From positions 1 to 64,000 of the forward strand of contig NZ_JARRAF010000012.1 in assembly GCF_030129945.1 (NCBI RefSeq): a stretch of DNA of 64,000 nucleotides, written 5' to 3'. The position numbers and the translations under genes are program-made. This DNA comes from Parachitinimonas caeni. GTDB lineage: Bacteria > Pseudomonadota > Gammaproteobacteria > Burkholderiales > Chitinimonadaceae. Positions 1 to 7,460 of this stretch are shown piece by piece. Every line of letters begins with the position of its first letter. The first letter of the stretch is position 1. The notes beneath the pieces were generated by a model. It searched no databases. It was not told the origin of the DNA and was given only the letters and a program-made list of their open reading frames with translations.

Positions 1-117
1 GGGGCAGGGCGTCGTTAGGGTTCGTTTATTTAGCTCGCTAAACTGCACTTACCCTGCCTAGCCCTGCCCCAAAACTCGACCCGGCGCGACCGGAAACAAA
101 ACGTCAACAGAGCCTAG
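1..117. repeat. MITE-like element, right part (cut by window start)
   Basis: This is the right part of a miniature inverted-repeat element; its other end lies outside the window. It ends in ...ACGTCAACAGAGCCTAG. Its body matches the reverse complement of the element at 45418-45730: a hairpin TTTAGCTCGCTAAA, then GCCCTGCCCC and AAAACTCGACCCGG. A middle block of the larger element is missing here. No coding capacity is seen. Confidence 0.75.
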
Positions 118-181
118 CAGCCTGTCGGACTTTCGATGCGCGGGCGGAATTCGCAGCCAGCTACCCGCTGGCACGGCATCT

Positions 182-1234
182 CTACATGGCTTGAGGCCCG
201 TCGCCAATCAGCTGTGCTGGGGCTGAAAGGGGCGTCGCTCGCTTGGGCGATAAAGCGGCTGGTTTGCGAAAGCGCATGCGATAGGCCGTGGGAGAGAGGC
301 CTAGTGCCTCACGAAAAGCTGAGCGGAACGTCTCGGGCGAACGAAAGCCACAACGCTCAGCGATGCGGTCGGGCGATTCATCGCTGCTCTCCAGCAGATC
401 GCGGGCTCGCCGCAGGCGTTCTTGTCGCAGCCAGTCTTTGGGGGACATGCCGGTGGCGTCGCTGAATCGGCGCAGAAAGGTACGTTCACTCATCGCGGCA
501 CGACTGGCCAGTTCTCGTACGCCAAATGGTTCGTTCAGATGCTGGCGTACCCATTCAAGCAAGGGGGCGAGATCTGCCCGCGAGGTCTGAGGCACCGGCG
601 CTGGGATGAACTGCGCCTGACCTCCGCTGCGTTGTGGGGCCATCACCAGTCGTCGCGCTACGCTATTGGTGACGCGGGCACCAAAATCACGTTCCACCAG
701 ATGCAGGCAGGCATCCAGGCCCGCCACGCTACCGGCCGAAGTAATCAGCTGGCCGTTGTCGATATACAGCACGTCCGGGTCAACGCTGATTTGCGGATAG
801 CGTTGCGCCAGAACTTCCGCGTGATACCAATGGGTGGTCGCGTGGAGTCCATCCAGCAAGCCGGTGGCAGCCAGCACGAATACCCCGGAACAAATGGTCA
901 GGATGCGTGCGCCCCGTGCGTGGGCTGCTTTCAGCGCCTGCAGCAATGCAGCAGGGGGCGGCTCGTCGCGATGGCGCCAGCCAGGAATGACCACTGTTTG
1001 CGCCTGTTCCAGCAATTCCAGGCCTCCATCCACCTCAACCCGGATACCCCCCATCGCCCGTAGTGGCATGGGATCGACGCTGGCAACGACACAGCGGTAC
1101 CAAGGGAAGTCAAATTCGGGGCGCGGCAAGGCGAAGACCTCAATGGCGATGCCAAATTCGAAAGTACAGAGCCCGTCATAAGCCAGGACGACGACCAGCC
1201 CAGGCCCGGCGGTTGGAGAGGAAGTAAGTGTCAT
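182..1234 (-). CDS. ftrA: GlxA/FtrA-type AraC-family transcriptional regulator
   Basis: This is a predicted 350-residue transcription regulator. The N-terminal half (about residues 12-190) is a DJ-1/PfpI-like domain with a Cys at the elbow position (TICSGVFV, C115). The C-terminal part (about 230-335) is an AraC-type double helix-turn-helix. That arrangement is the FtrA/GlxA family, which is often linked to rhodanese genes. The divergent neighbour is indeed a rhodanese. I chose the ATG at 1234, starting MTLTSS. The frame stays open far upstream to 1786, but that extension is antisense to the rhodanese gene and does not look like protein. The ligand is unknown. The gene probably regulates its divergent neighbour. 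Confidence 0.85.
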   Translation of the reverse strand: MTLTSSPTAGPGLVVVLAYDGLCTFEFGIAIEVFALPRPEFDFPWYRCVVASVDPMPLRAMGGIRVEVDGGLELLEQAQTVVIPGWRHRDEPPPAALLQALKAAHARGARILTICSGVFVLAATGLLDGLHATTHWYHAEVLAQRYPQISVDPDVLYIDNGQLITSAGSVAGLDACLHLVERDFGARVTNSVARRLVMAPQRSGGQAQFIPAPVPQTSRADLAPLLEWVRQHLNEPFGVRELASRAAMSERTFLRRFSDATGMSPKDWLRQERLRRARDLLESSDESPDRIAERCGFRSPETFRSAFREALGLSPTAYRMRFRKPAALSPKRATPLSAPAQLIGDGPQAM

Positions 1235-1333
1235 TGGCGAATATCCACCGCATGTTGTCTTATCCGCCACTTTAGCGCGAATCCCTGGGGCGATACAGTG
1301 ACGTTCGTCATTGTTTTCATTAGGAGTCACGCC

Positions 1334-1768
1334 ATGCCCAGCCTTGTCAGTCTGACCCCCGCCGCCAGCCGGCAGGCAGCTATTGCCCACTTTTCCGCCC
1401 GTCTGGCCTTTGAGACGGATTGCTCCGATGTCCATGCCTGTCAACAGCAGGGGACTGCCGATTTCATTCTGGTCGATGCGCGCGGGCCAGAAGCGTATGC
1501 CGCTGGCCACGTACCGGGCGCGATCAATATCCCACACCGGCAGATGACGGCTGAATTCATGGCAGCGTACCCGGCCGATACGCTGTTCGTGGTCTACTGT
1601 GCCGGCCCTCACTGCAATGGCGTGCATAAGGCGGCACTCAAACTGGCACAACTGGGTTTTGCCGTGAAGGAAATGATTGGCGGCGTGACGGGTTGGCTCG
1701 ATGAAGGTTTGAGCCTGACTGGCGATGCGGCCGACTCGCGCCAGGATGGCATTGCCTGTGCCTGCTGA
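1334..1768 (+). CDS. rhodanese-like domain protein
   Basis: This 144-residue single-domain rhodanese has the expected active-site loop, with Cys89 in YCAGPHCNG, and the substrate-side motif VDARGPEAYAAGHVPGA. Such proteins transfer sulfane sulfur or serve as sulfur/redox sensors. The start at 1334 is preceded by TAGGAG seven bases upstream; an in-frame start at 1298 has no such site. The gene is divergent from the ftrA-like regulator, a pairing seen in other proteobacteria, so the two probably form one regulatory unit. The physiological substrate cannot be told from sequence. Confidence 0.85.
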   Translation: MPSLVSLTPAASRQAAIAHFSARLAFETDCSDVHACQQQGTADFILVDARGPEAYAAGHVPGAINIPHRQMTAEFMAAYPADTLFVVYCAGPHCNGVHKAALKLAQLGFAVKEMIGGVTGWLDEGLSLTGDAADSRQDGIACAC

Positions 1769-1789
1769 GTTGCCAGCGGGCATCATCGG

Positions 1790-1830
1790 TGATCCGACGC
1801 GACCGTAAACCTTACGTCAACAGAACCTAG
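1790..1830. repeat. solo right end of the MITE family
   Basis: The sequence GACGCGACCGTAAACCTTACG followed by TCAACAGAACCTAG matches the right terminal inverted repeat of the family. No matching left end is seen upstream. It lies just after the rhodanese stop codon and is probably a decayed or recombined remnant. Confidence 0.7.
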
Positions 1831-1930
1831 TCCAAACGGTGGATTTTGCGACGGACAACGCAGCTTGAAGGGGGCTGGGCAAAGTGTCCCGAGTGATCCT
1901 CCAAGCCGGTTGGCGTGGCAACGCGATCCA

Positions 1931-1954
1931 CAAAAATGCGTCAACACGGCCTAG
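1931..1954. repeat. degenerate MITE end
   Basis: The stretch ATGCGTCAACACGGCCTAG resembles a worn right end (consensus ACGTCAACAGAACCTAG). It lies 65 bases before the smdA-like start and could overlap its promoter. Confidence 0.45.
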
Positions 1955-2019
1955 AATGCCGGGCTGCCTGACCGTTGCATCCTGCGATGGTCGGCAGACC
2001 CACCCGGCAAGGCAAGCTC

Positions 2020-3762
2020 ATGACACTCTTTCAGTTGATCGGTGGTTTTGTCCGCCAGCACTGGCGGCCCTATCTACTGTCAGCCTTGATGCTGGCAGGT
2101 ATCGCTTCTCTCAATGTATTGATCCCTCGCAAGGTGGGCGCCATGGTGGATGGTCTGGTGGCAGCCAAGCTTACCGGCCCGGCGCTGTGGTGGCAGCTCG
2201 CCAGCATTGTGGCCATGGGGGGGCTGATCTATCTGTTCCGGGTTGGCTGGCGTCTTCAGCTGTTTTCGGCTTCCTACCAGCTGGGGGTGCAACTGCGCAG
2301 CCGCTTTTATCAGCGGCTGGCCATGCAGGGCCCCGGCTTCTTTCAGAAGAGTCGCACCGGTGACCTGATGGCCCTGGCAACCAACGATGTGGATGCCGTG
2401 GAAATGGCGCTGGGCGAAGGTCTGCTGGCGGGCTTCGATGGCTTGCTGACGCTGCTGCTGGTGCTGGCCATGATGTCGCTGGGCGTGGACTGGCGGCTGA
2501 CGCTGGTTGCGCTGCTGCCTTTTCCGCTGATGGGGATGGCTTACAAGTACATCTCGACCAAGGTGCATCTGGCCAGCCGTGATGCCCTGGCGCGCTTTTC
2601 CGACCTTAACGACCATGTGCAGGAAACCCTGAGTGGGGTGCGCACCGTGCGTGCCCTGGGCCTGGAACGACGTACGGCTGCCGAGTTTGCCGGGCTGACT
2701 GAGCGGGCGGCTCAGGCCAGCCTGAACGCCCAGCGCTGGGAGGCCGCATTCGAGCCGGTGGTGGGCGTGGCCATGACGACAGCGGTGGTGCTGACACTGG
2801 CGGTTGGCGGCTATTTCGTCTGGCATGGCAGCCTGACTATCGGCAAGCTCACCAGCTTCAGCATGTATCTGGGTTTGCTGGTCTGGCCGATGTTTGCATC
2901 CGGCTGGGTAATCTCGCTGATCGAACGCGGGCGCGCCGCCTGGGAGCGTATTCAGCCCATCCTGAACGAGCCGCTGTCGATCGACGACCACGGCACGCTG
3001 GCACCGGTGGTGCCTGGGGTGTTGGCGATGCAGGCTGTGCAGTTCAGCTATCCCGGTCAGCAAGGCCATGCCGTCAGCGGGGTTTCGCTAACGGTGGCGC
3101 CAGGGCAGACGCTAGGGATCGTCGGTCCCACCGGTGCGGGCAAATCCACCCTGGTTCGCCTGCTGTTGCGCCAATACGCGCCGCAATCCGGTCGGCTGCA
3201 CTGGAATGGCCACGCTCTTGAAGATTATCAGCTCGAAGCGCTGCACCAGGCGATGGCCTGGGTGCCGCAAGAGTCGTTTCTGTTCAGCGCCTCGGTAGCC
3301 GACAATATTGCGCTGGGCAAGCCGGGCGCCAGCCGGCAGGAAATCGAGAGCGTCGCCCGTCTGGCGTCGGTGCACGATGACATTCTGCGCTTGCCCAAAG
3401 GCTATGACACACCTGTTGGTGAGCGCGGCGTCACCCTTTCGGGTGGGCAGCGACAGCGAGTGGCCATTGCTCGCGCGCTGTTGGCCGATGCGCCTTTGCT
3501 GCTGCTGGATGACGCGCTGTCTGCCGTCGATACCGAAACCGAGACCCGTATTCTTGGCAACCTGCGCGAGGCACGGCGGGGGCGTACCGTCATCATCATC
3601 AGCCACCGTCTGTCCGCCGTTATGGATGCGGACCAGATCCTGGTATTACGCGAAGGGCAGATTACCGAAGCTGGCCAGCACGAAGCCCTGGTAGCGCTGG
3701 ATGGCTGGTATGCCAGCCAGTGGCGCTATCAGCAACTGGAGGCCAGCCTGGATGCGCTCTGA
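2020..3762 (+). CDS. smdA: SmdA/MdlA-like ABC exporter half-transporter
   Basis: This 580-residue half-transporter has an N-terminal six-helix ABC exporter domain (about 15-320) and a C-terminal ATPase. The Walker A motif GPTGAGKST is near residue 369 and the signature LSGGQRQR near 473. Walker B ends LLLLDDA, so the usual catalytic Glu is Asp. E. coli MdlA also has LDDA paired with a partner carrying LSVGQ and LDEA. The gene at 5068-6819 has exactly that complementary pattern, so the two probably form one heterodimeric multidrug exporter. I chose the ATG at 2020; an upstream TTG at 1975 is less likely. Substrates are unknown. Confidence 0.88.
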   Translation: MTLFQLIGGFVRQHWRPYLLSALMLAGIASLNVLIPRKVGAMVDGLVAAKLTGPALWWQLASIVAMGGLIYLFRVGWRLQLFSASYQLGVQLRSRFYQRLAMQGPGFFQKSRTGDLMALATNDVDAVEMALGEGLLAGFDGLLTLLLVLAMMSLGVDWRLTLVALLPFPLMGMAYKYISTKVHLASRDALARFSDLNDHVQETLSGVRTVRALGLERRTAAEFAGLTERAAQASLNAQRWEAAFEPVVGVAMTTAVVLTLAVGGYFVWHGSLTIGKLTSFSMYLGLLVWPMFASGWVISLIERGRAAWERIQPILNEPLSIDDHGTLAPVVPGVLAMQAVQFSYPGQQGHAVSGVSLTVAPGQTLGIVGPTGAGKSTLVRLLLRQYAPQSGRLHWNGHALEDYQLEALHQAMAWVPQESFLFSASVADNIALGKPGASRQEIESVARLASVHDDILRLPKGYDTPVGERGVTLSGGQRQRVAIARALLADAPLLLLDDALSAVDTETETRILGNLREARRGRTVIIISHRLSAVMDADQILVLREGQITEAGQHEALVALDGWYASQWRYQQLEASLDAL

Positions 3763-3825
3763 TGCCATTATGAAAGTCGGCGCATATTCCTGCGCCACCA
3801 CAGTAACAGACCGGGGGAACGGGCA

Positions 3826-4695
3826 ATGGACTCATTAGCCCTGCTTCTGGTTGTCAGCGGCGCCTTGCTGCATGCCTTATGGAACCTGGCAGCCAAAAGA
3901 GCCTCGGCAGGTGGCGCCGGTTTTGTCTGGACCACCTGCCTGATCAGCGTGCTGGCTTCCTCGCCGCTGGCCTGGTGGGAGTGGCAACAACATTCGCAGG
4001 CGCTCAACTGGCAGGTTGGGCTGGCCATGACCTTGAGTGCCATTCTGCATGTTGTGTATTCACTGGTCCTGCAGCGCGGCTACCGCGAAAGCGACTTCTC
4101 GATTGTCTACCCGATCGCCCGTGGTTCCGGTCCCATGCTGTCGTTGGTGGGGGCGGTGCTGGTGCTGCATGAATGGCCAAGCCCGTTAGGGATGGTTGGC
4201 ATCCTGGCGGTTGTCGGTGGGGTGTTTGTGGTGGCAGGGGCGGGCAAGCTGTTTCGCCAGCACGAACCCAAGTTGCGGGCGGGTTTGATGTGGGGCGGCA
4301 TTACCGGGCTGTTCATTGCGGCCTACACCGTGCTCGATGGCTGGGCGATCAAGACGTTGAAGGTGCCGCCGCTGTTCTACTATGCGTCCAGCCTGTTCAT
4401 CCGCATTCTGCTACTGATGCCCGTGGCACTGAAAGCCCGGCAGGTTCTGGTCGCGCACTGGCACCGTTACTGGCGCGAGGCCCTGGTCATCGGTCTGCTG
4501 TCGCCGGCGGCCTATACGCTGGTGCTGTATGCCATGCAACGGGCACCGCTCAGTTACGTCGCGCCTACGCGTGAGCTGTCGATGCTGCTGGGCACCGCCA
4601 TGGCCGCACAGCTGTTGAAAGAAGAAGATCTGTATAGCCGGCTGGCGGGGGCGGGATTGATGGTAGTAGGCGTCGTACTGATCGCCTTTGCCTGA
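3826..4695 (+). CDS. EamA/DMT-family permease
   Basis: This 289-residue integral membrane protein has about ten hydrophobic segments arranged as two five-helix halves, typical of the drug/metabolite transporter (EamA) superfamily. The N-terminal half carries the family's LLHALWNLAAK-type start. A purine-rich GGGGGAACGGGC precedes the ATG. It lies between the two halves of an SmdAB exporter on the same strand. It may be co-transcribed with smdA, but a repeat block separates it from smdB. The substrate cannot be assigned. Confidence 0.82.
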   Translation: MDSLALLLVVSGALLHALWNLAAKRASAGGAGFVWTTCLISVLASSPLAWWEWQQHSQALNWQVGLAMTLSAILHVVYSLVLQRGYRESDFSIVYPIARGSGPMLSLVGAVLVLHEWPSPLGMVGILAVVGGVFVVAGAGKLFRQHEPKLRAGLMWGGITGLFIAAYTVLDGWAIKTLKVPPLFYYASSLFIRILLLMPVALKARQVLVAHWHRYWREALVIGLLSPAAYTLVLYAMQRAPLSYVAPTRELSMLLGTAMAAQLLKEEDLYSRLAGAGLMVVGVVLIAFA

Positions 4696-4710
4696 AAACC
4701 AGTACAAACT

Positions 4711-4994
4711 GGCTGCGCGGCCGTGATCCGGAGTCGGGCAGTGCTCGGAATCCTCATGTATCACTCATACATTCCGGTTCCTGCGCGCTGTCCTCCCCCG
4801 GCTGACGATCGCTCGCTCAGTTTGTGGAGAGGTTGCGCGGCCGTGATCCGGGGTCGGGCAGTGAGCCCTGCATGGCGGCGTTCTAGGCTCGCTATGCTTG
4901 CCAAGAACTGCCGTCATCGGAATCCTCATGTATCACTCATACATTCCGGTTCCTGCGCGCTGTCCTCCCCAGGCTGACGACTGCGCGCGCAGTT
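4711..4994. repeat. direct-repeat block with palindromic cores
   Basis: Two copies of a composite repeat are present. The first part (GCGCGGCCGTGATCCGG-GTCGGGCAGTG) occurs at about 4713-4743 and 4833-4863. The second part occurs at 4746-4824 and 4918-4994. It contains the hairpin ATGTAT-CACTC-ATACAT and continues into TTCCTGCGCGCTGTCCTCCCC. In the second copy about 54 bases separate the two parts. The block fills the gap between the EamA gene and smdB-like gene. It resembles a REP/BIME-type intergenic repeat; no terminator T-run follows the hairpins. Confidence 0.75.
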
Positions 4995-5067
4995 TGCTGA
5001 GCAGTTTCTGCGCTTTACCGGTGGTACGCCCTTGGCGCCAATCAAAACCAAGTAAACAGGATATTCC

Positions 5068-6819
5068 ATGACCCACCCAAGCCCCCCTAACGACAAACGC
5101 CAAGCCATCCAGCTGCTGAGCCGGGCGGCTGCGCCGGAGTCTCGCCATCTATGGCTGGGTCTGGCCTGGTTGTTGGTGGCAGCTGGACTGGAAGCACTCG
5201 GGCCGGTCCTGAGCCGCCACTTCATCGACGACCATCTGCTGCCTCGCCAACTGGATTGGCCGTCGCTGATCCTGTTGCTAGGTGGAGGGTTGGTCACGGG
5301 CTGGATTGCGACAGGTTTGCGCTATCTGCAACTGGTCCGGCTGGCTGGCGTCGCCATGCGCTCGGTACGTCGCCTGCGGGCAGAGGTCTATGACCACGTC
5401 CTGCGACTGCCGATGGCGTTTTTCGACAAAGCCATCACCGGTCAGCTGGTGAGCCGAGTGACCAACGACACTGAGGCGGTGAAAGCGCTCTATGTGCAGG
5501 TGCTGTTCATCCTGCTCGATAGCTGCATCGTATTGCTGGGTGCCTTGGGTGCGATGGCCTGGCTGGACCTGCGGCTGATGCTGATCGTATCGGTGCTGGT
5601 ACCGGCTGTCGTCGTCATCGTCTGGTTCTATCAGCGCTGGAGCGGTCCGGCCGTGGCCCGCGCCCGCGAGCTGCGTAGTGATATCAATGCCCAGATCAGC
5701 GAGAGCATCGCCGGCATGAACGTGCTGCAGGCCGCCAATGCGGAAGGCCGCTTCAGCCAGCGCTTTCTCGATACCAACCAGGCCCACTACACCGCCCGCA
5801 TGGCTGAATTGCGCGCCAATGCCTGGCTGTTGCGGCCTGCACTCGATCTTCTGAATGTCACGCTGCTCGCCATCGTCATCTTTGTGTTTGGCCTGCGTGA
5901 GCTGAGCGGGATGGAAGTCGGCATTCTGTACGCCTTCGTCAGCTATATGGGGCGCGTGGTCGAGCCGCTGATCCAGATCACCATGCAGTTCAGCATGCTG
6001 CAGCAGTCGGTCGCCGCTGCGGCCCGTGTCAACGCATTACTCCAGGAAACGACGGCCGATGCCGCTCAGGGCCAGGCCCGCATTGGCAACGGCGCGGTGC
6101 AGATTTGCGATCTGAGCTTTGGCTATAGCCCCGAAACCCCGGTGATCCACGACCTTAGCCTGCAGATTCCGGCTGGCAGCTTTTACGGGGTGGTGGGGCA
6201 TACCGGTAGCGGTAAATCCACCTTGCTATCGCTGTTGCTGCGCTTCTACACGGCACAGTCCGGGCGCATCGAAATCGACGGTGTAGCGCTGAACGAGATT
6301 GCCGAAGAGACCTTTCGCTCCCAGATCGGGCTGGTGCCACAAGACCCCTTCCTGCTGGCAGCCAGCGCTCGCGAGAATATTGATATGGGGCGCGGGTTGA
6401 GCGATATCGAGATCGAAACCGCTGCCAAGGCCGCTCGCTGTCACGACTTCATCCTGGCGCTGGAGCAGGGCTATGCCACGCCCCTGGGTGAAGGGGGGGC
6501 CAAGCTCTCTGTGGGTCAGAAGCAGCTGCTGGCGATCGCGCGGGCATTGGCTGGCAAGCCGCGCATCCTGTTTCTGGATGAGGCCACGGCGCATATCGAT
6601 AGCGAGACCGAGCAGATCGTGCAGCAAGCCCTCAACGCCTTGCGAGGCAACGTTACGTTGATTGCGATTGCCCATCGGCTTTCCACCATCCGCGACGCAG
6701 ACCGCATCATTGTGCTCAACCACGGCCGGATTGCCGAAGAGGGTAATCATGAAGGCTTGATGGCGATAGACCGGGGGATTTATCAGCGGCTGTATCTGTT
6801 GCAGCAACTGGGGGATTAG
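5068..6819 (+). CDS. smdB: SmdB/MdlB-like ABC exporter half-transporter
   Basis: This 583-residue half-transporter has six membrane segments (about 35-320) and a C-terminal ATPase. Walker A is GHTGSGKST near residue 378. The signature is LSVGQKQ (about 480), degenerate relative to LSGGQ, and Walker B is LFLDEA with the catalytic Glu present. E. coli MdlB has the same LSVGQ signature, which supports the assignment and pairing with the gene at 2020-3762. In many genomes the two halves are adjacent; here a permease gene and a repeat block lie between them. Confidence 0.88.
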   Translation: MTHPSPPNDKRQAIQLLSRAAAPESRHLWLGLAWLLVAAGLEALGPVLSRHFIDDHLLPRQLDWPSLILLLGGGLVTGWIATGLRYLQLVRLAGVAMRSVRRLRAEVYDHVLRLPMAFFDKAITGQLVSRVTNDTEAVKALYVQVLFILLDSCIVLLGALGAMAWLDLRLMLIVSVLVPAVVVIVWFYQRWSGPAVARARELRSDINAQISESIAGMNVLQAANAEGRFSQRFLDTNQAHYTARMAELRANAWLLRPALDLLNVTLLAIVIFVFGLRELSGMEVGILYAFVSYMGRVVEPLIQITMQFSMLQQSVAAAARVNALLQETTADAAQGQARIGNGAVQICDLSFGYSPETPVIHDLSLQIPAGSFYGVVGHTGSGKSTLLSLLLRFYTAQSGRIEIDGVALNEIAEETFRSQIGLVPQDPFLLAASARENIDMGRGLSDIEIETAAKAARCHDFILALEQGYATPLGEGGAKLSVGQKQLLAIARALAGKPRILFLDEATAHIDSETEQIVQQALNALRGNVTLIAIAHRLSTIRDADRIIVLNHGRIAEEGNHEGLMAIDRGIYQRLYLLQQLGD

Positions 6820-6850
6820 GTTGGTTTGTCAGGCAATTTGTTAGGAGCCG

Positions 6851-6934
6851 GTGAACTGTTTTGTTGGTAATCGTTACATACAATCCAGTTAACAGAATTG
6901 CCATCTGGCTATAGAAATCGCACTTAACACTTTG
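6851..6934 (+). promoter_or_regulatory. shared upstream element of effector locus, copy 1
   Basis: This 84-base stretch ends 17 bases before the chaperone start codon. It matches 9851-9933 in order and spacing: GTGAACT, TTTT, ATCGTTACA, CAGTTAAC, GCCATC, GGC-ATAGAAAT, CACTTA, CTTTG. The flanking sequence does not match. The best reading is a common promoter or activator site for two type III effector operons. I could not match it to a known hrp/PIP, tts or HilA box. TATAGA after GGC is a possible -10. Confidence 0.65.
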
Positions 6935-6951
6935 AACCAAGGAAATTCCAA

Positions 6952-7449
6952 ATGTCCTTTCCCTCTGTATTTACTGAAGTTATGGGTCACTTCGCCAAAG
7001 CGTTTGGCCTTGAGGCACTGACGCCTGAAGCCGATGGCGCTTGTCAGGTGGTGATTGATGATTCGGTCGTCATCAATTTTGGCTGGAACCCGGCGAATGA
7101 GAATCTCGTATTGTTTTCGCCGGTTGGCACCCTTGCTGACGGCAGCCGGGCCGAGGTGATGGCAGCTATGCTCAAAGCCAATCTGTTTTGGAAGGAAACA
7201 GGCGGCGCTACGCTGGCTCTGGATAGCAGCGGCAGCGTTGCCGTTCTCAACTATCAGCATCCGGTAGCAAGGCTCGACGAGTCTACAACTCGCGAGCTGG
7301 CGCAATGGTTTTTTGATACCACTAACGACTGGACCAGCCGCCTGCGGGATATCCAGTCTGGTGCGGGCGCCAGCGCGGCGCCACACGCAGAGCTGAACCA
7401 ATATGGCCGCACCCTCGGCATGGACTTCGCCATGCAGTTTCGCGCGTAA
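6952..7449 (+). CDS. CesT/Tir-type type III secretion chaperone
   Basis: This 165-residue acidic protein fits class I type III chaperones of the CesT family. It has an N-terminal amphipathic helix (residues 1-20), a beta-rich middle (VVINFGWNP, LVLFSPVG) and a C-terminal helix (TRELAQWFFDTT). AAGGAAATTCCAA precedes the ATG. The effector-like gene starts 11 bases downstream, in the usual chaperone-effector order. Such chaperones dimerise and hold the effector's N-terminal region for secretion. Its client is presumably the LanM-like protein. Family membership is by fold-like pattern, so it is a firm but not certain call. Confidence 0.75.
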   Translation: MSFPSVFTEVMGHFAKAFGLEALTPEADGACQVVIDDSVVINFGWNPANENLVLFSPVGTLADGSRAEVMAAMLKANLFWKETGGATLALDSSGSVAVLNYQHPVARLDESTTRELAQWFFDTTNDWTSRLRDIQSGAGASAAPHAELNQYGRTLGMDFAMQFRA

Positions 7450-7460
7450 GGGGCACGGCA

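Noticed and set aside
1235-1786. N-terminal extension of the FtrA frame to 534 residues
   Set aside because: It is antisense to the rhodanese gene, has unstructured composition, and the FtrA homology begins at the ATG at 1234.
2080-3069. 329-residue open frame antisense to smdA
   Set aside because: His/Gln-rich mirror composition without domain; smdA is clear.
4711-4994. CRISPR-like array
   Set aside because: Only two long repeats of unequal layout, no regular spacers and no cas genes.
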